Of a stretch of DNA of 64,000 nt, positions 26,601 to 34,959 are shown piece by piece (position 1 is the first letter of the stretch; the number at the start of each line of letters is the position of its first letter). The position numbers and the translations under genes were made by a program. The notes below the pieces were generated by a model. That model did no database searches. It saw nothing but the letters and a program-made list of their open reading frames with translations, and had not been told where the DNA came from. The DNA comes from Carposina sasakii (taxonomy: Eukaryota > Arthropoda > Insecta > Lepidoptera > Carposinidae), in the NCBI GenBank assembly GCA_014607495.2, contig CP053169.1, positions 7,130,001 through 7,194,000 on the forward strand, written 5' to 3'.

Positions 26601-29600
26601 CTTATAAACATTCCATACACTCAGAACACAGTTCTAAAATCTGAAAACTAACAGCAGCGCCTCCCTTGTTGACAACATAGTCCGATAACCACACTGCGGT
26701 CACCAACCCGCCTGCCCAGCGTGGTGACTATGGGCAAATAATACTCCCCTATGGCCGTAGCCTTGTGGCGTGCCCTTGGGAGGCCTACGTTCAGCAGAGG
26801 ACTGCAATAGGCTGATGTGATGTGATAGCTATACCATTCTCTTCCAGACACTTCTAGAACATGGAGCGAACATAAACGTGAAAGACGCGGAAGGCAAAAC
26901 GCCTTTACACATAGCGATAGAGAACCAGCATGCTGGCATCATCTCTCTCCTTCTCTCCCAGCCGGGGATAGATTTGTCGGCAAGGGACAACAAAGGCATA
27001 TCGCCGTTCGCGGCAGCGCTTACTGCCAGGAACAATAAGGCGGCGCAAGCTATATTGGAAAAGAATCCTTCGGCTGCGGAACAGGTTGGTAACTTATAAT
27101 TATGTACAGTTTTTCAAGGTTAATAATGGGCATCACATCGGAAGCAATCGCACAACACAACAAGAATAATTTTCAACAAGCAATTTAATTTAAAAACGCC
27201 CCTAAATTTCCTTCTTTCCTTTATTATAAACTAATAATAATATCAATGTCATGTCTAAGAAAAGCAAATTAGCAAGCCAATATTATGTAAGTCCATGTCC
27301 ATGGTGGTCGTTTCGTGGTCGAATTTATTGTTGTGAAGATCAAACTACTACACAGCGCATGTGAATCAATCACTGGCTGTATATAACTCCTGTTGTCCTG
27401 TCTGTCTCCTCTGTGCATAACGTTCATTTTCATCAAAAAAGGTGGACAAAAAAGGTCGTAACTTCCTACACGTGGCAATTCAAAATGGCGACATGGAGAG
27501 CGTCATGTTCCTCCTATCCGTCGAAGTGGACGTTAACTCGAGGCTACAAGACGCGACACTGGCGCCGCCGTTACACCTGGCGGCGGAAGCGGGCAATGAA
27601 GTGTTGCTTCGAACGCTGCTATTGGCTGGCGCGAGGGTCAACGACCGGGATGCTAACAAGTAAGTGTGAGTAGTTAGCGTTTCGTCTGTAAAGTGCGTTT
27701 CACTAAATTGTTCCTTTGGTTAGATGATTTCTTTGGTTACTATGTGTGATGATTAGGTACATACAAAAAAAAAGTTAGTTCCGAAATCAGGCATAGGAGT
27801 TAATCTACGAAATGGACTCTTACATTACACTCTATGTGTGTACGTGTGTAGATGTTCTGTTGTGTGAGTGTGTACGTGGGTAGACGTACTGCTTAGGGCT
27901 TCCAATCCAAGATCTCGGTATTGCGGGATCCCGCGCCATTTTCCAATCCCGCGTGATGCGGGATTACGGGCGCGGGATCCGCGGGATTTGCGGGATTGAA
28001 AAAAAGCGTGTCGCTCGGTGACCGGAATTTTTTTTCATCGAACCCGTAATACGTGTGGCGTATCTATGTATAGGTCTTTAAAAATGATATTGGTGTTTGT
28101 TAATACAATTTTTTTTAATTTGCGCGAAAGACATTTTCAAAGTGGTAAAATGTGTCCCCCCTGTAACTTCTAAAATAAGAGAATGATAAAACTAAAACAA
28201 TATACGCCCAACGAAAATTGATTTGAATGAGATCTAGTAAGTAGTTTTTTTAATACGTCATAAATCGTAAACTGTAATTTACCTTACATACGGAACCCTT
28301 CATGGGCGAGTCCAACTCGCACTTTTTTTTGTTACAAATAAACCGTGTTATTTGATTGATCTCATATTAATAGTAATATGAACGTAAATAAATGTGGAGT
28401 TGATTAATTCATTATTTTATTTGCCTTATATAACTGTGAATATTTTCAATATGCTGGATCCCGCAAATACCGAGATCCCGCGGGATTGAAAAATTGTAGT
28501 CCCGTAAATACCGAGATTGAATTCAGGCTGCGGGATTGGAAGCCCTAGTGTGTGGCGCGGGTGTGAATGTGCGTGTGTGCAGACGCACGGCGCTGCACGT
28601 GGCGGCGCGGGTGGTGTGCAGACGCACGGCGCTGGGCGGCGGCGCGGAGGGGTGAGTGTGCGTGACGTGTGTGCGGTGACACGCCGCTGCACGTGGCGGG
28701 GAGTGGCGGCGCGTGAAGCGCACGCGCACCGTGGCGGGGAGCGGTGCTACAGTGACTCGGACGTGGAAGACGCACGGCGGCACGTGGCTAGGGTGTGAGT
28801 GTGCGTGTGTGCAGACGCACGGCGCTGCACGTGGCGGGGAGGGTGTGAGTGTGCGTGTGTGCAGACGCACGGCGCTGCACGTGGCGGGGAGGGTGTGAGT
28901 GTGCGTGTGTGCAGACGCACACGGCCGCTGCACGTGGCGGGGAGGGTGTGTGAGTGTGCGTGTGTGCAGAATTTCGCACGGCGCTGCACGTGGCGGGGAG
29001 GGGCCTGTGGTGAGTGTGCGTGTGTGAAGACGCACGCCGCTAAAGCACGTGGCGGGGACACGATCCGGTGTGAGTGTGCGTGTGTGCAGACGCACGGCGC
29101 TGCACGTGGCGGCGCGGGTGTGAGTGTGAGTGTGAGTTTATCTAAAAACATAAGTGCAGACGTTACTTTACGGCGCTGCACGTGGCGGCACGGCATCTGT
29201 ACGGCGCTGCTGGGCGGCGGCGCGGAGTGGCGGCGCGCGGCGGACGCGCGCGGGGACACGCGCATTTTAAAAACACGTGAATCTAGCGGCGCGTGTCGAG
29301 CGCTGCTGGGCGGCGGCGCGGAGTGCAGGCGCGGCGGACGCGCGCGGTGACAACGCGCTGCACGTGGCGGCGCGCGAGGATCGCAGGCCGTGGCGCGCTG
29401 CTACAGGATTCGGACGGGACGCGGCGGCGGTCAACTGCCTAAGGGGCTTGTAGTGGCGGCAGACTTTGTCACTGTTTTTAGTGGGACTGTAATGACGCAC
29501 GACACTTTAAGACTTACATAAAATTTAACGAAAACATGTGGTGTGAACATCTAAATTTTTAAAAGGTTTTCTGCTTAATAATCCATCGTCAATAACCAAG

Positions 29601-32600
29601 CCGTTAATTTATGCTTAACCTCGTAAATATTTAATTGTATCAGGCGTTACTATTCAGTCGGAAGTTCAAATTTCCATCAAGATCATTGTGCCTTCGAAGA
29701 GTCACACGCAGAATATATAATCTCCTGACCGATAAGACCCGGCTTTCATCATATAACTTATGTTGAAGTGTTGTCTAAAAGGAACTCTGGCATTCTCTCA
29801 GGCGATAAGCTAGTAACAGTTCACTGATCATTAACATCTATCCTCACTATGCTAAACATGGCTGTGGAATCTTTTTTATGGTCTTGTAGTTCTGGTTTCC
29901 TCATTTCGGACACAGCCGTGTCTATGACTTTGATATTTTCCGCCTGTCAACAGTTTCCAAGGATGTATAAAGAGTCTTCATTGGGGAAATCAATGTGTTT
30001 CGTTAGTATATTATGGTCCAGGTTGAATAAAATATATATTGTATGCATTTCTTTCGTTAAATTATCTGTCTTGTGTACAATAAAGAAAAAGAATAATTTT
30101 CAAGGTCGAACGCCCTTGCACGAGATGTGTTGGTGTAAAAAGGACAATGCGGCTGCCGTTTGCGAGATATTCCTGGAGTTCATGCCCGACTATCCAATCA
30201 ACAAAACCGATGCACAGGTAAGGAAGTGCAATACTGACAACTTTGGGTGGGTAACTAGAATAAAAAGCGGCCAAGTGAGAGTCGGACTAGCTCATGAAGG
30301 GTTCCGTATGATAAAAATGTAAATTGCAGTTTACGATTTATGACGTGTGTATTTAAAAAAACTACTAACTAGATCTCGTTCACACCATTTTTCGTTGGTA
30401 GTTTAAATGGTAATGTACGTACATTATTATTATTATTTTTAGTTTTATCATTCTCTTATTTTAGAAGTTACAGGGGAGACAGATTTTCCGCTTGAAAGTG
30501 TCGCGCATACTACATATTCAGTTTAGAAAAAATTATGTTAAAAACCTCAATATCATTTTTGAAGACGTGTCTATCCATAGATACCACGTATGGGTTTGAT
30601 GAAAAAAAAATAGAGTTCAGTTCAAAGTATGGGGAATCCCCAAAATTTTGTGTTTTTTTCTATTTTTGTGTGAAAATCTTAATGCGGTTCACAGAATATA
30701 TCTAATTACCAAGTTTCAACAGCATAGTTCTTATAGTTTCGAAAAAAAGTGGATTTGACATACGGATGGACAGACATGACGAAACTGTAAGGATTCCGTT
30801 TTTTGCCATTTGGCTACGGAACCCTAAAAAACATATGTTATGCGGTTGGTCGATAAAAAAACCATTATTCTAAATTCAACCTTAACTATTTTAGACGGCC
30901 GATTGATGTAGTAGTAGAAGTAGACACTGCCCGCGACGCCATATGTCCTGGGTTCGAATCCCGGCAAGTGCAAACATCGTAATGATGAATATGGATGTTT
31001 GTTTCCGAGTCATAAATATTTATATACTTATCTATGTACTAGTGGACGCACGCGACTCCGACGGCCGCGTTGAAAACAAATTGTCAAAATTTCCCGCTAC
31101 AAAAATATTTTCCCGGGATATAAAGTAGCCTATGTCCTTTGTTAGGCTCTAGACTATCTGTGTACCAAATTTCATATAAAACGGTTCAGTTCTTTTGGCG
31201 TGAAAGCGAGACAGACAGACTAGAGTTGACTAGATTTAAAATATTAGTCATCATCATCATTTACAGCCCTGGGAAGTCCACTGTTGGACATAGGCCTCCC
31301 CCAACAACCTCCACTCCGACCGGTCGGAAGCAACCTGCATCCAACCGACGCCCGCGACCTTGGCCAGGTTGTCCGTCCACCTCGCGGGTGGCCTTCCCAC
31401 GCTGCGTTTGCCGATACGTGGTATACACTCTAGAACTTTCCGACCGGCCATCAGTTCTTCGAGCTATGTGCCCTGCCCATTGTCACTTCAGCTTACTGGA
31501 CCGTTGAGCTATGTCGGTGATCTTTGTACGTCTGCGGATCTCCTCATTTCTGATTCGGTCACGCAGAGAGATTCCAAGCATAGCTCTCTCCATCGCTCGC
31601 TGTGCGATCCTGAGCTTATGTATTAGGCACACAGTTAGAGACCACGTCTCGGCACCGTAGGTCATCACCGGAATAATATTAGTAAGGCTATAATATACTG
31701 TTGGTACCCACGACACAAGACCTTAGAGGGATTTATTTATTACGTCTGTGACCAGGGTAACACGCCGCTACTGCTAGCGTATATGAACGGTCAGGGCGCC
31801 ATCTGTCGCGTGCTTGTGAAGGCAGGCGCGTGTCTGGCGCAGGAGAATAAGGAGGGCGTCTCCATTTTTAATTATCAGGTAAGTTGGTACACGATGTGTT
31901 CACTTAAAATTGTATCTAATTTGTATTAAACTTTAATTGGGTTAGCGCATCTTGTATTACCCTAGTAATATGCAATTTAAATTATGATGATTTCCGACCG
32001 TTTTTGGCCATGGCCATCACTTCAACTCCTAGTCTTAACATGCATGCGCAGGAATATGGTTAATTAATATAGCCAATCTTTGCGACTAACTGCCAGGCAC
32101 ATTGTGGCCAAATTAGCACGTTATTCACCTAATTATAGTGAATTCTGGAAGTGTGCGGGCTTTCAGCTCATCGAATTTAGTTTAGTGTCGAGGTTACGTT
32201 ACATACATGCATATAATCAAGCCTTTATCCCTTACGGGGTAGGCAGAGCACCAAGGGCCGATAGAACCACATGGTGCCACTTCTGACCAATTTTGAGGGT
32301 ATAGTTGAGAGGGTTACGTTACGTTGATGAAAAATGCATGCTTGGCGAGTATGTACTTTTATGACATTCAGTCGATATTAGACACAAGCAGAACTAAAGG
32401 GTATTTAAGTGGCAAATTTTACAACATTGTAATCCGTACGTAAAATAAAATCGGGGTTACATGCCCGTATATTATAAGTGTTATAATATAACTGTAATCA
32501 TATGTTGTATAGGTAGCAACAAAGCAGCTACTACATCGCCTGCTGGACGCGTTGCCGGCGGAAGCGCCGTGGGCGGAGAGCGACCTCTGTCAGGAATGTG

Positions 32601-33517
32601 CTACCAAGTTCACGCTGACCATGCGGAAACATCACTGGTAAGATATCAAGCCTGTGCTTTACAATGGAAGTAACCCTTTATTCCCGGTCGTTCACACCCT
32701 GTTGTGTGGGTACCGTTCCCCCACGATGGGTACCGAACGCAGGGCCTGTTCTTATACTGATTGTGGTGTACATTCACCTAATTTAAGGGAAATAGGCGTA
32801 GTGGGAAATAAAAAGTTCCAATCGTCACCACTGGGGACGAACGAAACTTATTTTCCCACTCGTACTCGTACCAAGTGGGGAATAAACTGAAGTAGCGGCG
32901 CGGTGTTTACCGCTGTGTAGTTAGCTGGTAAGGTGAAAAGGAAGGCAATTCCGGCCCCACCGGGCCACTAGTTATTGTTTGGCCCATGTATTATATTCGC
33001 GTTCTTGGATTTTTATTGAACTGTCGTTCTGTCTTGCGTCCGATAGTGGTTCCGCTACATACCTATATTATGTACTGCAACGTGACAAACGAACTTCACA
33101 ACTACAAAGATCTGCCGCGCGACGGGACGCTAAGCTTAAGATTATACAGGATACAAAAGGGATAGAATATAGACAACTTCTTAAATAATTCAGAAATATA
33201 CAATCTTAAAAAATGTACTTACTTTCGAGATAGGTTATAGTGGGCTATTTTTATAGCATTTTGCTTAACATACCCTTTTTGTTGCACTCTGTATACTAAA
33301 TTAATTCGGTAACTAACATTATTTATTTTATAGTTACATAGTAATACTTTGCGCATGTTTTAAGTTGTATATTTATATTTTTTATAGTCGTCACTGCGGA
33401 AGAATGCTTTGCAACAAATGTTCGAGTCAAGAAGTGCCCATAATAAAGTTTGGAATGAACAAGCCACAGCGAGTTTGCGAGATTTGCTTCAATGTTCTAC
33501 AAGTTGGCGCTAGTTAG
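14384..33517 (+). CDS. Ankfy1: Ankfy1 / Rabankyrin-5: ankyrin repeats plus C-terminal FYVE finger (5' part missing)
   Basis: Sixteen exons with consistent phases were read by hand: 14384-14610, 15026-15169, 15599-15968, 18663-18847, 19163-19350, 20214-20367, 24456-24618, 25054-25130, 25418-25586, 26848-27084, 27442-27659, a broken exon ending 29445, 30105-30217, 31756-31878, 32513-32637 and 33388-33517. About 874 codons are visible without the broken exon. Ankyrin consensus (TPLHLA, GADPN) recurs throughout. The C terminus is a FYVE finger: WAESD, RKHHCRHCGR and RVCEIC, with four CxxC pairs, expected to bind PI3P on early endosomes. The family protein is a Rab5 effector in macropinocytosis and endosomal traffic. 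An NPF motif, the EH-domain ligand, is in exon 3. The N-terminal BTB domain (roughly 250-300 residues in relatives) was not found. A CAP gene lies antisense in the 20368-24455 intron. Identity is firm; exon 12 is doubtful. Confidence 0.9.
15026..15169 (+). CDS. Ankfy1: Ankfy1 visible exon 2 (ankyrin)
   Basis: Acceptor CTTGCAG, donor TT|GTAAGT. Phase 2 to phase 2. Reads DESDTTLHLIASLTV..KKGADINRQNKKG, a typical ankyrin pair of helices. Confidence 0.85.
15599..15968 (+). CDS. Ankfy1: Ankfy1 visible exon 3 (ankyrin, NPF motif)
   Basis: Acceptor TTCTTACAG, donor GAG|GTAAGC, ends in phase 0. Reads FTPLHQAVIARN, then a linker with NGSNPFDTP, then GDSLLHILAQGWFE. In the vertebrate protein an NPF motif is reported to bind EHD1; the same role here is inference. 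Confidence 0.85.
16000..18662. other. Ankfy1 intron with repeats
   Basis: 2.7 kb without coding evidence. It holds an inverted SINE-like block (17640-17830), the CGCGGACGGAGTCGCGGGCG repeat ending at 17582, and a fragment near 16150-16290 resembling the left end of the element at 57438. Confidence 0.5.
18663..18847 (+). CDS. Ankfy1: Ankfy1 visible exon 4 (ankyrin), 3' end duplicated downstream
   Basis: Acceptor ACTCCACAG, donor TACAG|GTATAT. Starts in phase 0 and ends in phase 2, which joins the exon at 19163 in frame. Reads GVTALHAACANGLTRL..LLENGARPNVQT. A mutated copy of its last 120 bases follows at 18896-19018. Confidence 0.85.
18896..19018 (+). repeat. Duplicate of the 3' end of Ankfy1 exon 4 plus splice donor
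   Basis: Repeats GCGGCGTGTGCGAACGGCCT.. through TTTACAG|GTAA of the exon at 18663-18847, with a few substitutions and small insertions (ACTTCGCGTATGG, GATAGGTG) that shift the frame. The copy keeps a donor but has no clear acceptor at its start, so it looks like a decaying exon remnant. Confidence 0.85.
19163..19350 (+). CDS. Ankfy1: Ankfy1 visible exon 5 (ankyrin)
   Basis: Acceptor CTTTTCAG, donor GAAG|GTAAAT, ends in phase 1. Reads QTPLHLAVLSNHEGAVQAIL and NTEGDTPVSLALSEG, two ankyrin units. Confidence 0.87.
19480..19680 (+). repeat. SINE-like repeat (ACACGGCTGT family)
   Basis: ACACGGCTGTGATC .. AAAGGAGATGCAGCTGATGT, the same block order as at 5068-5290. Confidence 0.55.
19803..20135 (-). 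mobile_element. LINE 3' fragment, minus strand
   Basis: Minus-strand translation contains RKVLEWIPRIGKRSLGRPPA and RWTDDLTKVAGVSWMQAA, the conserved C-terminal tail of a non-LTR reverse transcriptase common in insects. The frame is short and truncated. A second copy is at 31252-31720. Confidence 0.75.
20214..20367 (+). CDS. Ankfy1: Ankfy1 visible exon 6 (ankyrin)
   Basis: Acceptor TATGACAG, donor CATT|GTGAGT, ends in phase 2. Reads PLIEAGADPNIRNGKGFTLL and AIYLLDHGADMDA. Confidence 0.87.
20727..20876. mobile_element. Short TA-flanked MITE
   Basis: Left end AACAGGGTGTTTTTTT, right end AAAAAAACATCCTGTT, with TA on both sides; about 145 bp. The TIRs match imperfectly. Confidence 0.5.
20960..21345. 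repeat. Interspersed element (TTTGGACCCTAATATCTT family)
   Basis: Blocks ATCAAATAAAGTAAGTTT, AACGCAGTCTATTTACTCAA and AAAAATGATCGTGATGATGA end at AATCATCCTGTATA. The same order recurs at 42957-43297 and 53720-53960, with a partial copy at 24225-24440. Confidence 0.6.
21585..22383 (-). CDS. CAP copy 2, exon 2
   Basis: Acceptor CTTTCAG just upstream (22384..22390 on the plus strand). The frame starts CIPKNECYIHPIIGC and ends at stop 21585. The exon extends beyond the first internal Met at 22298. Confidence 0.85.
21585..23969 (-). CDS. CAP-superfamily protein, copy 2, nested in an Ankfy1 intron
   Basis: Two exons on the minus strand, 23969..22846 and 22383..21585, about 640 residues. It has the same architecture and the same splice position as copy 1: signal peptide (MNCLLKITFVAFVTKCYS), sequon-rich N-terminal stretch, PCWEIPYLYAELGSKASSE, CAP core (NTINAMRNRVAKG, CGHAE, NKVGCAYA, VVCNFAPSAPF) and a hydrophobic tail (LIAVLAPMALFSLILYDLF). 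The CAP signature Trp is absent as in copy 1. The gene is antisense to Ankfy1 and lies wholly inside its 4.1-kb intron, tail to tail with copy 1 about 19 kb away. Most synonymous sites differ from copy 1 except one near-identical tract (22905-23066). A minus-strand polyadenylation signal may lie at 21431. Function unknown. Confidence 0.85.
22585..22826 (+). repeat. Interspersed repeat ending AATATTAGTA, inside the CAP copy 2 intron
   Basis: Contains TTTTCCCGGGATAAAAGTAG and ends TCGTTTATAATATTAGTATA, as at 3200-3236. Confidence 0.55.
22846..23969 (-). CDS. CAP copy 2, exon 1
   Basis: ATG at 23969 with a signal peptide directly after it. It ends CCATG|GTAAGG at 22845, phase 2, the same codon position as in copy 1. 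Confidence 0.85.
24225..24440 (+). repeat. Partial interspersed element (TTTGGACC..AATATCTT family)
   Basis: TAACTTTGGACCTCAATATC and AAAAAATGATCGTGATG match 21220-21290. It abuts the next Ankfy1 exon. Confidence 0.5.
24456..24618 (+). CDS. Ankfy1: Ankfy1 visible exon 7 (ankyrin)
   Basis: Acceptor TATTTCTAG, donor AGT|GTGAGT, ends in phase 0. Reads AGETPLQLAIHCRLGLAVEA and NGVPPLWAALDSDQEE. Confidence 0.86.
25054..25130 (+). CDS. Ankfy1: Ankfy1 visible exon 8
   Basis: 77 bases; acceptor CATGTACAG, donor AA|GTAAGT. Reads ILVRNGADADCWGPGPDG then QTLLH, the end of one ankyrin unit and the start of the next. Confidence 0.84.
25418..25586 (+). CDS. Ankfy1: Ankfy1 visible exon 9, origin of the donor array
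   Basis: Acceptor TTATCCAG, donor ATACAG|GTACAG at 25587, ending in phase 0 and joining 26848 in frame (..AAWGLAQVIQ / TLLEHGAN). Its last 54 bases plus the donor are repeated ten more times downstream, so the true exon end could be any of several equivalent donors. The first is the one that preserves the family sequence. Confidence 0.75.
25533..26483 (+). repeat. Minisatellite spanning an Ankfy1 exon end and splice donor, 11 units
   Basis: Units start AGACACAGCCCCTTACACCT at 25533, 25607, 25681, 25755, 25845, 25935, 26025, 26083, 26157, 26231 and about 26415. Spacing is mostly 74 or 90 bp, with one 58-bp unit and a longer stretch of ACACATACAGGWACAG sub-repeats at 26290-26410. Most units keep TCATACAG|GTACAG, a usable donor. 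All three plus-strand frames stay open for about 0.9 kb because of the composition. Confidence 0.95.
26690..26822 (-). repeat. LINE/SINE 3' fragment
   Basis: GGGAGGCCTACGTTCAGCAG then ATAGGCTGATGTGATG is the familiar 3' end of an insect non-LTR element. It lies just before the next exon. Confidence 0.5.
26848..27084 (+). CDS. Ankfy1: Ankfy1 visible exon 10 (ankyrin)
   Basis: Acceptor CTCTTCCAG, donor CAG|GTTGGT; 79 codons, phase 0 at both ends. Reads TLLEHGANINVKDAEG, KTPLHIAIENQHAGI and ARDNKGISPFAAALTARNN. Confidence 0.88.
27442..27659 (+). CDS. Ankfy1: Ankfy1 visible exon 11 (ankyrin)
   Basis: Acceptor CAAAAAAG, donor AA|GTAAGT. Reads DKKGRNFLHVAIQNGDMESV and APPLHLAAEAGNEVLL..LLLAGARVND. 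It ends in phase 2, which requires the next exon to begin with one base completing Lys, as the ACGCACGG repeats do. Confidence 0.87.
27895..28546. mobile_element. TIR element with nested insertion, in the intron before the broken exon
   Basis: Left end AGGGCTTCCAATCC followed by ATCTCGGTATTGCGGG; right end GGATTGGAAGCCCT preceded by AAATACCGAGAT. The interior holds a TACGGAACCCTTCATGGGCG fragment of another family. It sits inside a GT-rich tract that continues into the acceptor array. No target duplication was seen. Confidence 0.6.
28551..29190 (+). repeat. Minisatellite spanning an Ankfy1 splice acceptor and exon start, about 10 units
   Basis: Units carry GTGTGCGTGTGTGCAG|ACGC then GGCGCTGCACGTGGCGG. 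Clean acceptors fall before 28583, 28815, 28865, 28915 and about 29091, with an exact 50-bp period in the middle. Other units are mutated (GTGAAG, GCAGAATTTC, GCGGTGAC). Separators are GGGGAGGGTGTGAGT. Confidence 0.9.
28551..29445 (+). pseudogene. Ankfy1: Ankfy1 exon 12, expanded and frame-broken as assembled
   Basis: The ankyrin start KRTALHVAA is encoded repeatedly just after TGTGTGCAG. Further on, at 29195-29445, pieces that would read ALLGGGAE, DARGD, NALHVAARE and AAAVNCLR lie in different frames, with one block (CGCTGCTGGGCGGCGGCGCG) present twice. No single frame crosses the region. The exon appears to end CTAAGGG|GCTTGT at 29445, a GC donor, which gives the right phase to join 30105 as LRGRTPLH. 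This is either a real lesion or consensus error in GC-rich tandem DNA. The intact exon in relatives would be about 200 bases. Confidence 0.6.
30105..30217 (+). CDS. Ankfy1: Ankfy1 visible exon 13
   Basis: Acceptor TTTTCAAG (weak), donor CAG|GTAAGG. Reads GRTPLHEMCWCKKDNAAAVC and EFMPDYPINKTDAQ, closely resembling the family just before the last ankyrin unit. Phase 1 entry, phase 0 exit. Confidence 0.86.
30235..30830. mobile_element. Interspersed element ending TACGGAACCCT
   Basis: Left blocks AAAAGCGGCCAAGTGAGAGT and TGAAGGGTTCCGTA; right end GGCTACGGAACCCTAAAAA. A fragment of the same family is inside the element at 27895-28546. Confidence 0.6.
30888..31030 (+). mobile_element. tRNA-derived SINE
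   Basis: An internal promoter B box GGTTCGAATCC with CGGCAAGTGC is followed by an ATGGATGTTTG..TATATACTTATC body. The acceptor-stem pairing of a real tRNA is lacking. Confidence 0.6.
31041..31245 (+). repeat. Interspersed repeat (ACTAGTGGACGC family)
   Basis: ACTAGTGGACGCACGCGACT, TTCCCGGGATATAAAGTAGC and GGCGTGAAAGCGAGACAGAC are in the usual order. Confidence 0.6.
31252..31720 (-). mobile_element. LINE 3' fragment, minus strand, second copy
   Basis: Minus-strand frames give RKVLECIPRIGKRSVGRPPA and, further upstream, KLRIAQRAMERAMLGISLRD, both typical of the reverse transcriptase C-terminal region of an insect LINE. The frames are broken between the two blocks. Confidence 0.8.
31756..31878 (+). 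CDS. Ankfy1: Ankfy1 visible exon 14 (last ankyrin unit)
   Basis: 41 codons, phase 0 at both ends; acceptor GTGACCAG, donor CAG|GTAAGT. Reads GNTPLLLAYMNGQGAICRVL then GAC and GVSIFNYQ. Confidence 0.87.
32199..32316 (+). repeat. Interspersed repeat (CTTTATCCCTTACGGGGTAG family)
   Basis: Near copy of 12146-12260, ending AGGGTATAGTTGAGAG. Confidence 0.6.
32513..32637 (+). CDS. Ankfy1: Ankfy1 visible exon 15 (start of FYVE finger)
   Basis: Acceptor TTGTATAG, donor ACTG|GTAAGA. Reads VATKQLLHRLLDALP, then WAESDLCQEC and TMRKHH. It ends inside the Cys codon of the RKHHC motif that contacts the PI3P head group in FYVE fingers. Confidence 0.92.
33147..33291. mobile_element. Internally deleted palindromic MITE
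   Basis: Ends CAGGATACAAAAGGGATAG and GTTGCACTCTG, TA-flanked. It is a shortened relative of the 255-260 bp family at 4494, 33845 and 58684. Confidence 0.6.
33388..33517 (+). CDS. Ankfy1: Ankfy1 last exon (rest of FYVE finger and stop)
   Basis: Acceptor TTTTATAG. Reads CRHCGRMLCNKCSSQEVPII then NKPQRVCEICFNVLQVGAS, stop at 33515. All remaining zinc ligands are present. AATAAA at 33611 is a likely polyadenylation signal. Confidence 0.93.
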
Positions 33518-33610
33518 TAAGATTAGTTTTCTTTGGATTAGTTTTTCGAATTTTATCGAGTATATTATCGATTTGCACTATGTGATATAGTATCTTGCGA
33601 TGCGAGAAGG

Positions 33611-33616
33611 AATAAA
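33611..33616 (+). terminator. Likely Ankfy1 polyadenylation signal
   Basis: Canonical AATAAA 94 bases after the stop codon, in AT-rich sequence. Confidence 0.5.
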
Positions 33617-33844
33617 GGCTATTTATGTTTGCTTGATGACGAGGTAGTTAAAAATATTGAATATAGACTTTTTGGATAGACTACTTAAATGTTTTTCATT
33701 TATATTTTACTTGAAATTATAAGATTCAGTATATTTTTATGCCTGTTTGATGTTGAATTGCATGGAATAAAAATTTGCATGTCTGATATGACGAAATATG
33801 TAGAACGCTTGCTGTTAATACAAATAATAACATGTATATGTATA

Positions 33845-34104
33845 CAGGATGTAACAAAAGGGGTATGTTAAGCGAAAAGCTATGTAAATAGCCCACAATA
33901 GAGAACCTATTTCCAAAATTTCAGACTCAAATTCACATTTTTATTTTTCCACATAGTATGAAGAATTCCGAAACAACTCAGGAATGTCCATACAATCTTG
34001 AAAAATAAAAATGTGATTTCGAGTCTCAAATTTTGGAAATAGGATCTATATAGTGGGCTATTTACATAGCTTTTCGCTTAACATACCCTTTCTGTTACAT
34101 CCTG
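33845..34104. mobile_element. Palindromic TA-flanked MITE, copy 2
   Basis: 260 bp. CAGGATGTAACAAAAGGGGT on the left pairs with ACCCTTTCTGTTACATCCTG on the right, with TA on both sides. The whole unit is close to a perfect palindrome around the ACATAGTATGAAGAATTCC centre. Confidence 0.8.
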
Positions 34105-34748
34105 TATACACATCTTTGAGCAAATAAACATATTGATTGATTGATTGATTATACTGAACTAAAATGTAACAGTATTTTGTTTAGCTTTGTCGTAAATTTT
34201 ATATGACCATTATTTGGAATATACGCAATAAAAAAATTCTTTCTAGTTTAGCGATAATGACCTTCTTACTTATTATGAAACAGAATAACAAGTTTTATAA
34301 AATTTGTTTTTCAAAACTTTTAATAGGTACTTATAGATTTTTATAGACTTTTATTTTAATGTGAATATAACGTCACAGACTATATTTTATTTTTATTTTG
34401 TTACATATTATTCTGGATTTAAAGTAATGTATATCGTCCATTGTAAGTTAGGGCATTAATTATGAAATCAGTGCCTAATTTAAGCTGTTATAGGCCTTTT
34501 TTAAAATTTAGGTACTATTTAAAAGTTTCTTACTAGTGTTGTATAGAAAACAATTGAAACTGTACGATATCTGTGCAAAAGTGCAATTTAAATTTGATTA
34601 TGTGTGGTTCAAATTATTCTGCATAATGTAAACTTGTCATGTTTAATTTTGCCGAGGTTTCTTCTATGGAAGAATGGTCAATTACCTTATTTTTCACAGG
34701 GAAGTAGTCGTAGATGGCGATTTCGACAAAATGTTTTGACTATAGGTA

Positions 34749-34935
34749 CTATACGCCAACCTTCGTGGCACACGCACTCATAAAACGTCAAAGGGTCAAA
34801 AGTGGCACCAAGTGGTTCGTGTTGGCTCGACGCTGGCTAGCCAGTTCCTTTTCCTTTGTCCTTTGCTTGGACTTGGCTTGACACGCTGCCGCGTGTCTAG
34901 ATATAACAGCGCGTGCCACGACGGTTGGCGTATAG
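34749..34935. mobile_element. 187-bp TA-flanked MITE
   Basis: Left end CTATACGCCAACCTTCGTGG, right end CCACGACGGTTGGCGTATAG, an inverted repeat with a 1-2 base difference, and TA on both sides. Confidence 0.75.
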
Positions 34936-34959
34936 TATAAGTGACTTTATTCCTTGTGG

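Noticed and set aside
28523..29350. Arg/His/Thr-rich open frames on both strands
   Set aside because: Shadows of the GTGTGCAGACGCACGG repeats; no family resemblance.
30930..30975. Possible tRNA gene (GGTTCGAATCC box)
   Set aside because: No cloverleaf or paired acceptor ends; followed by a SINE body.
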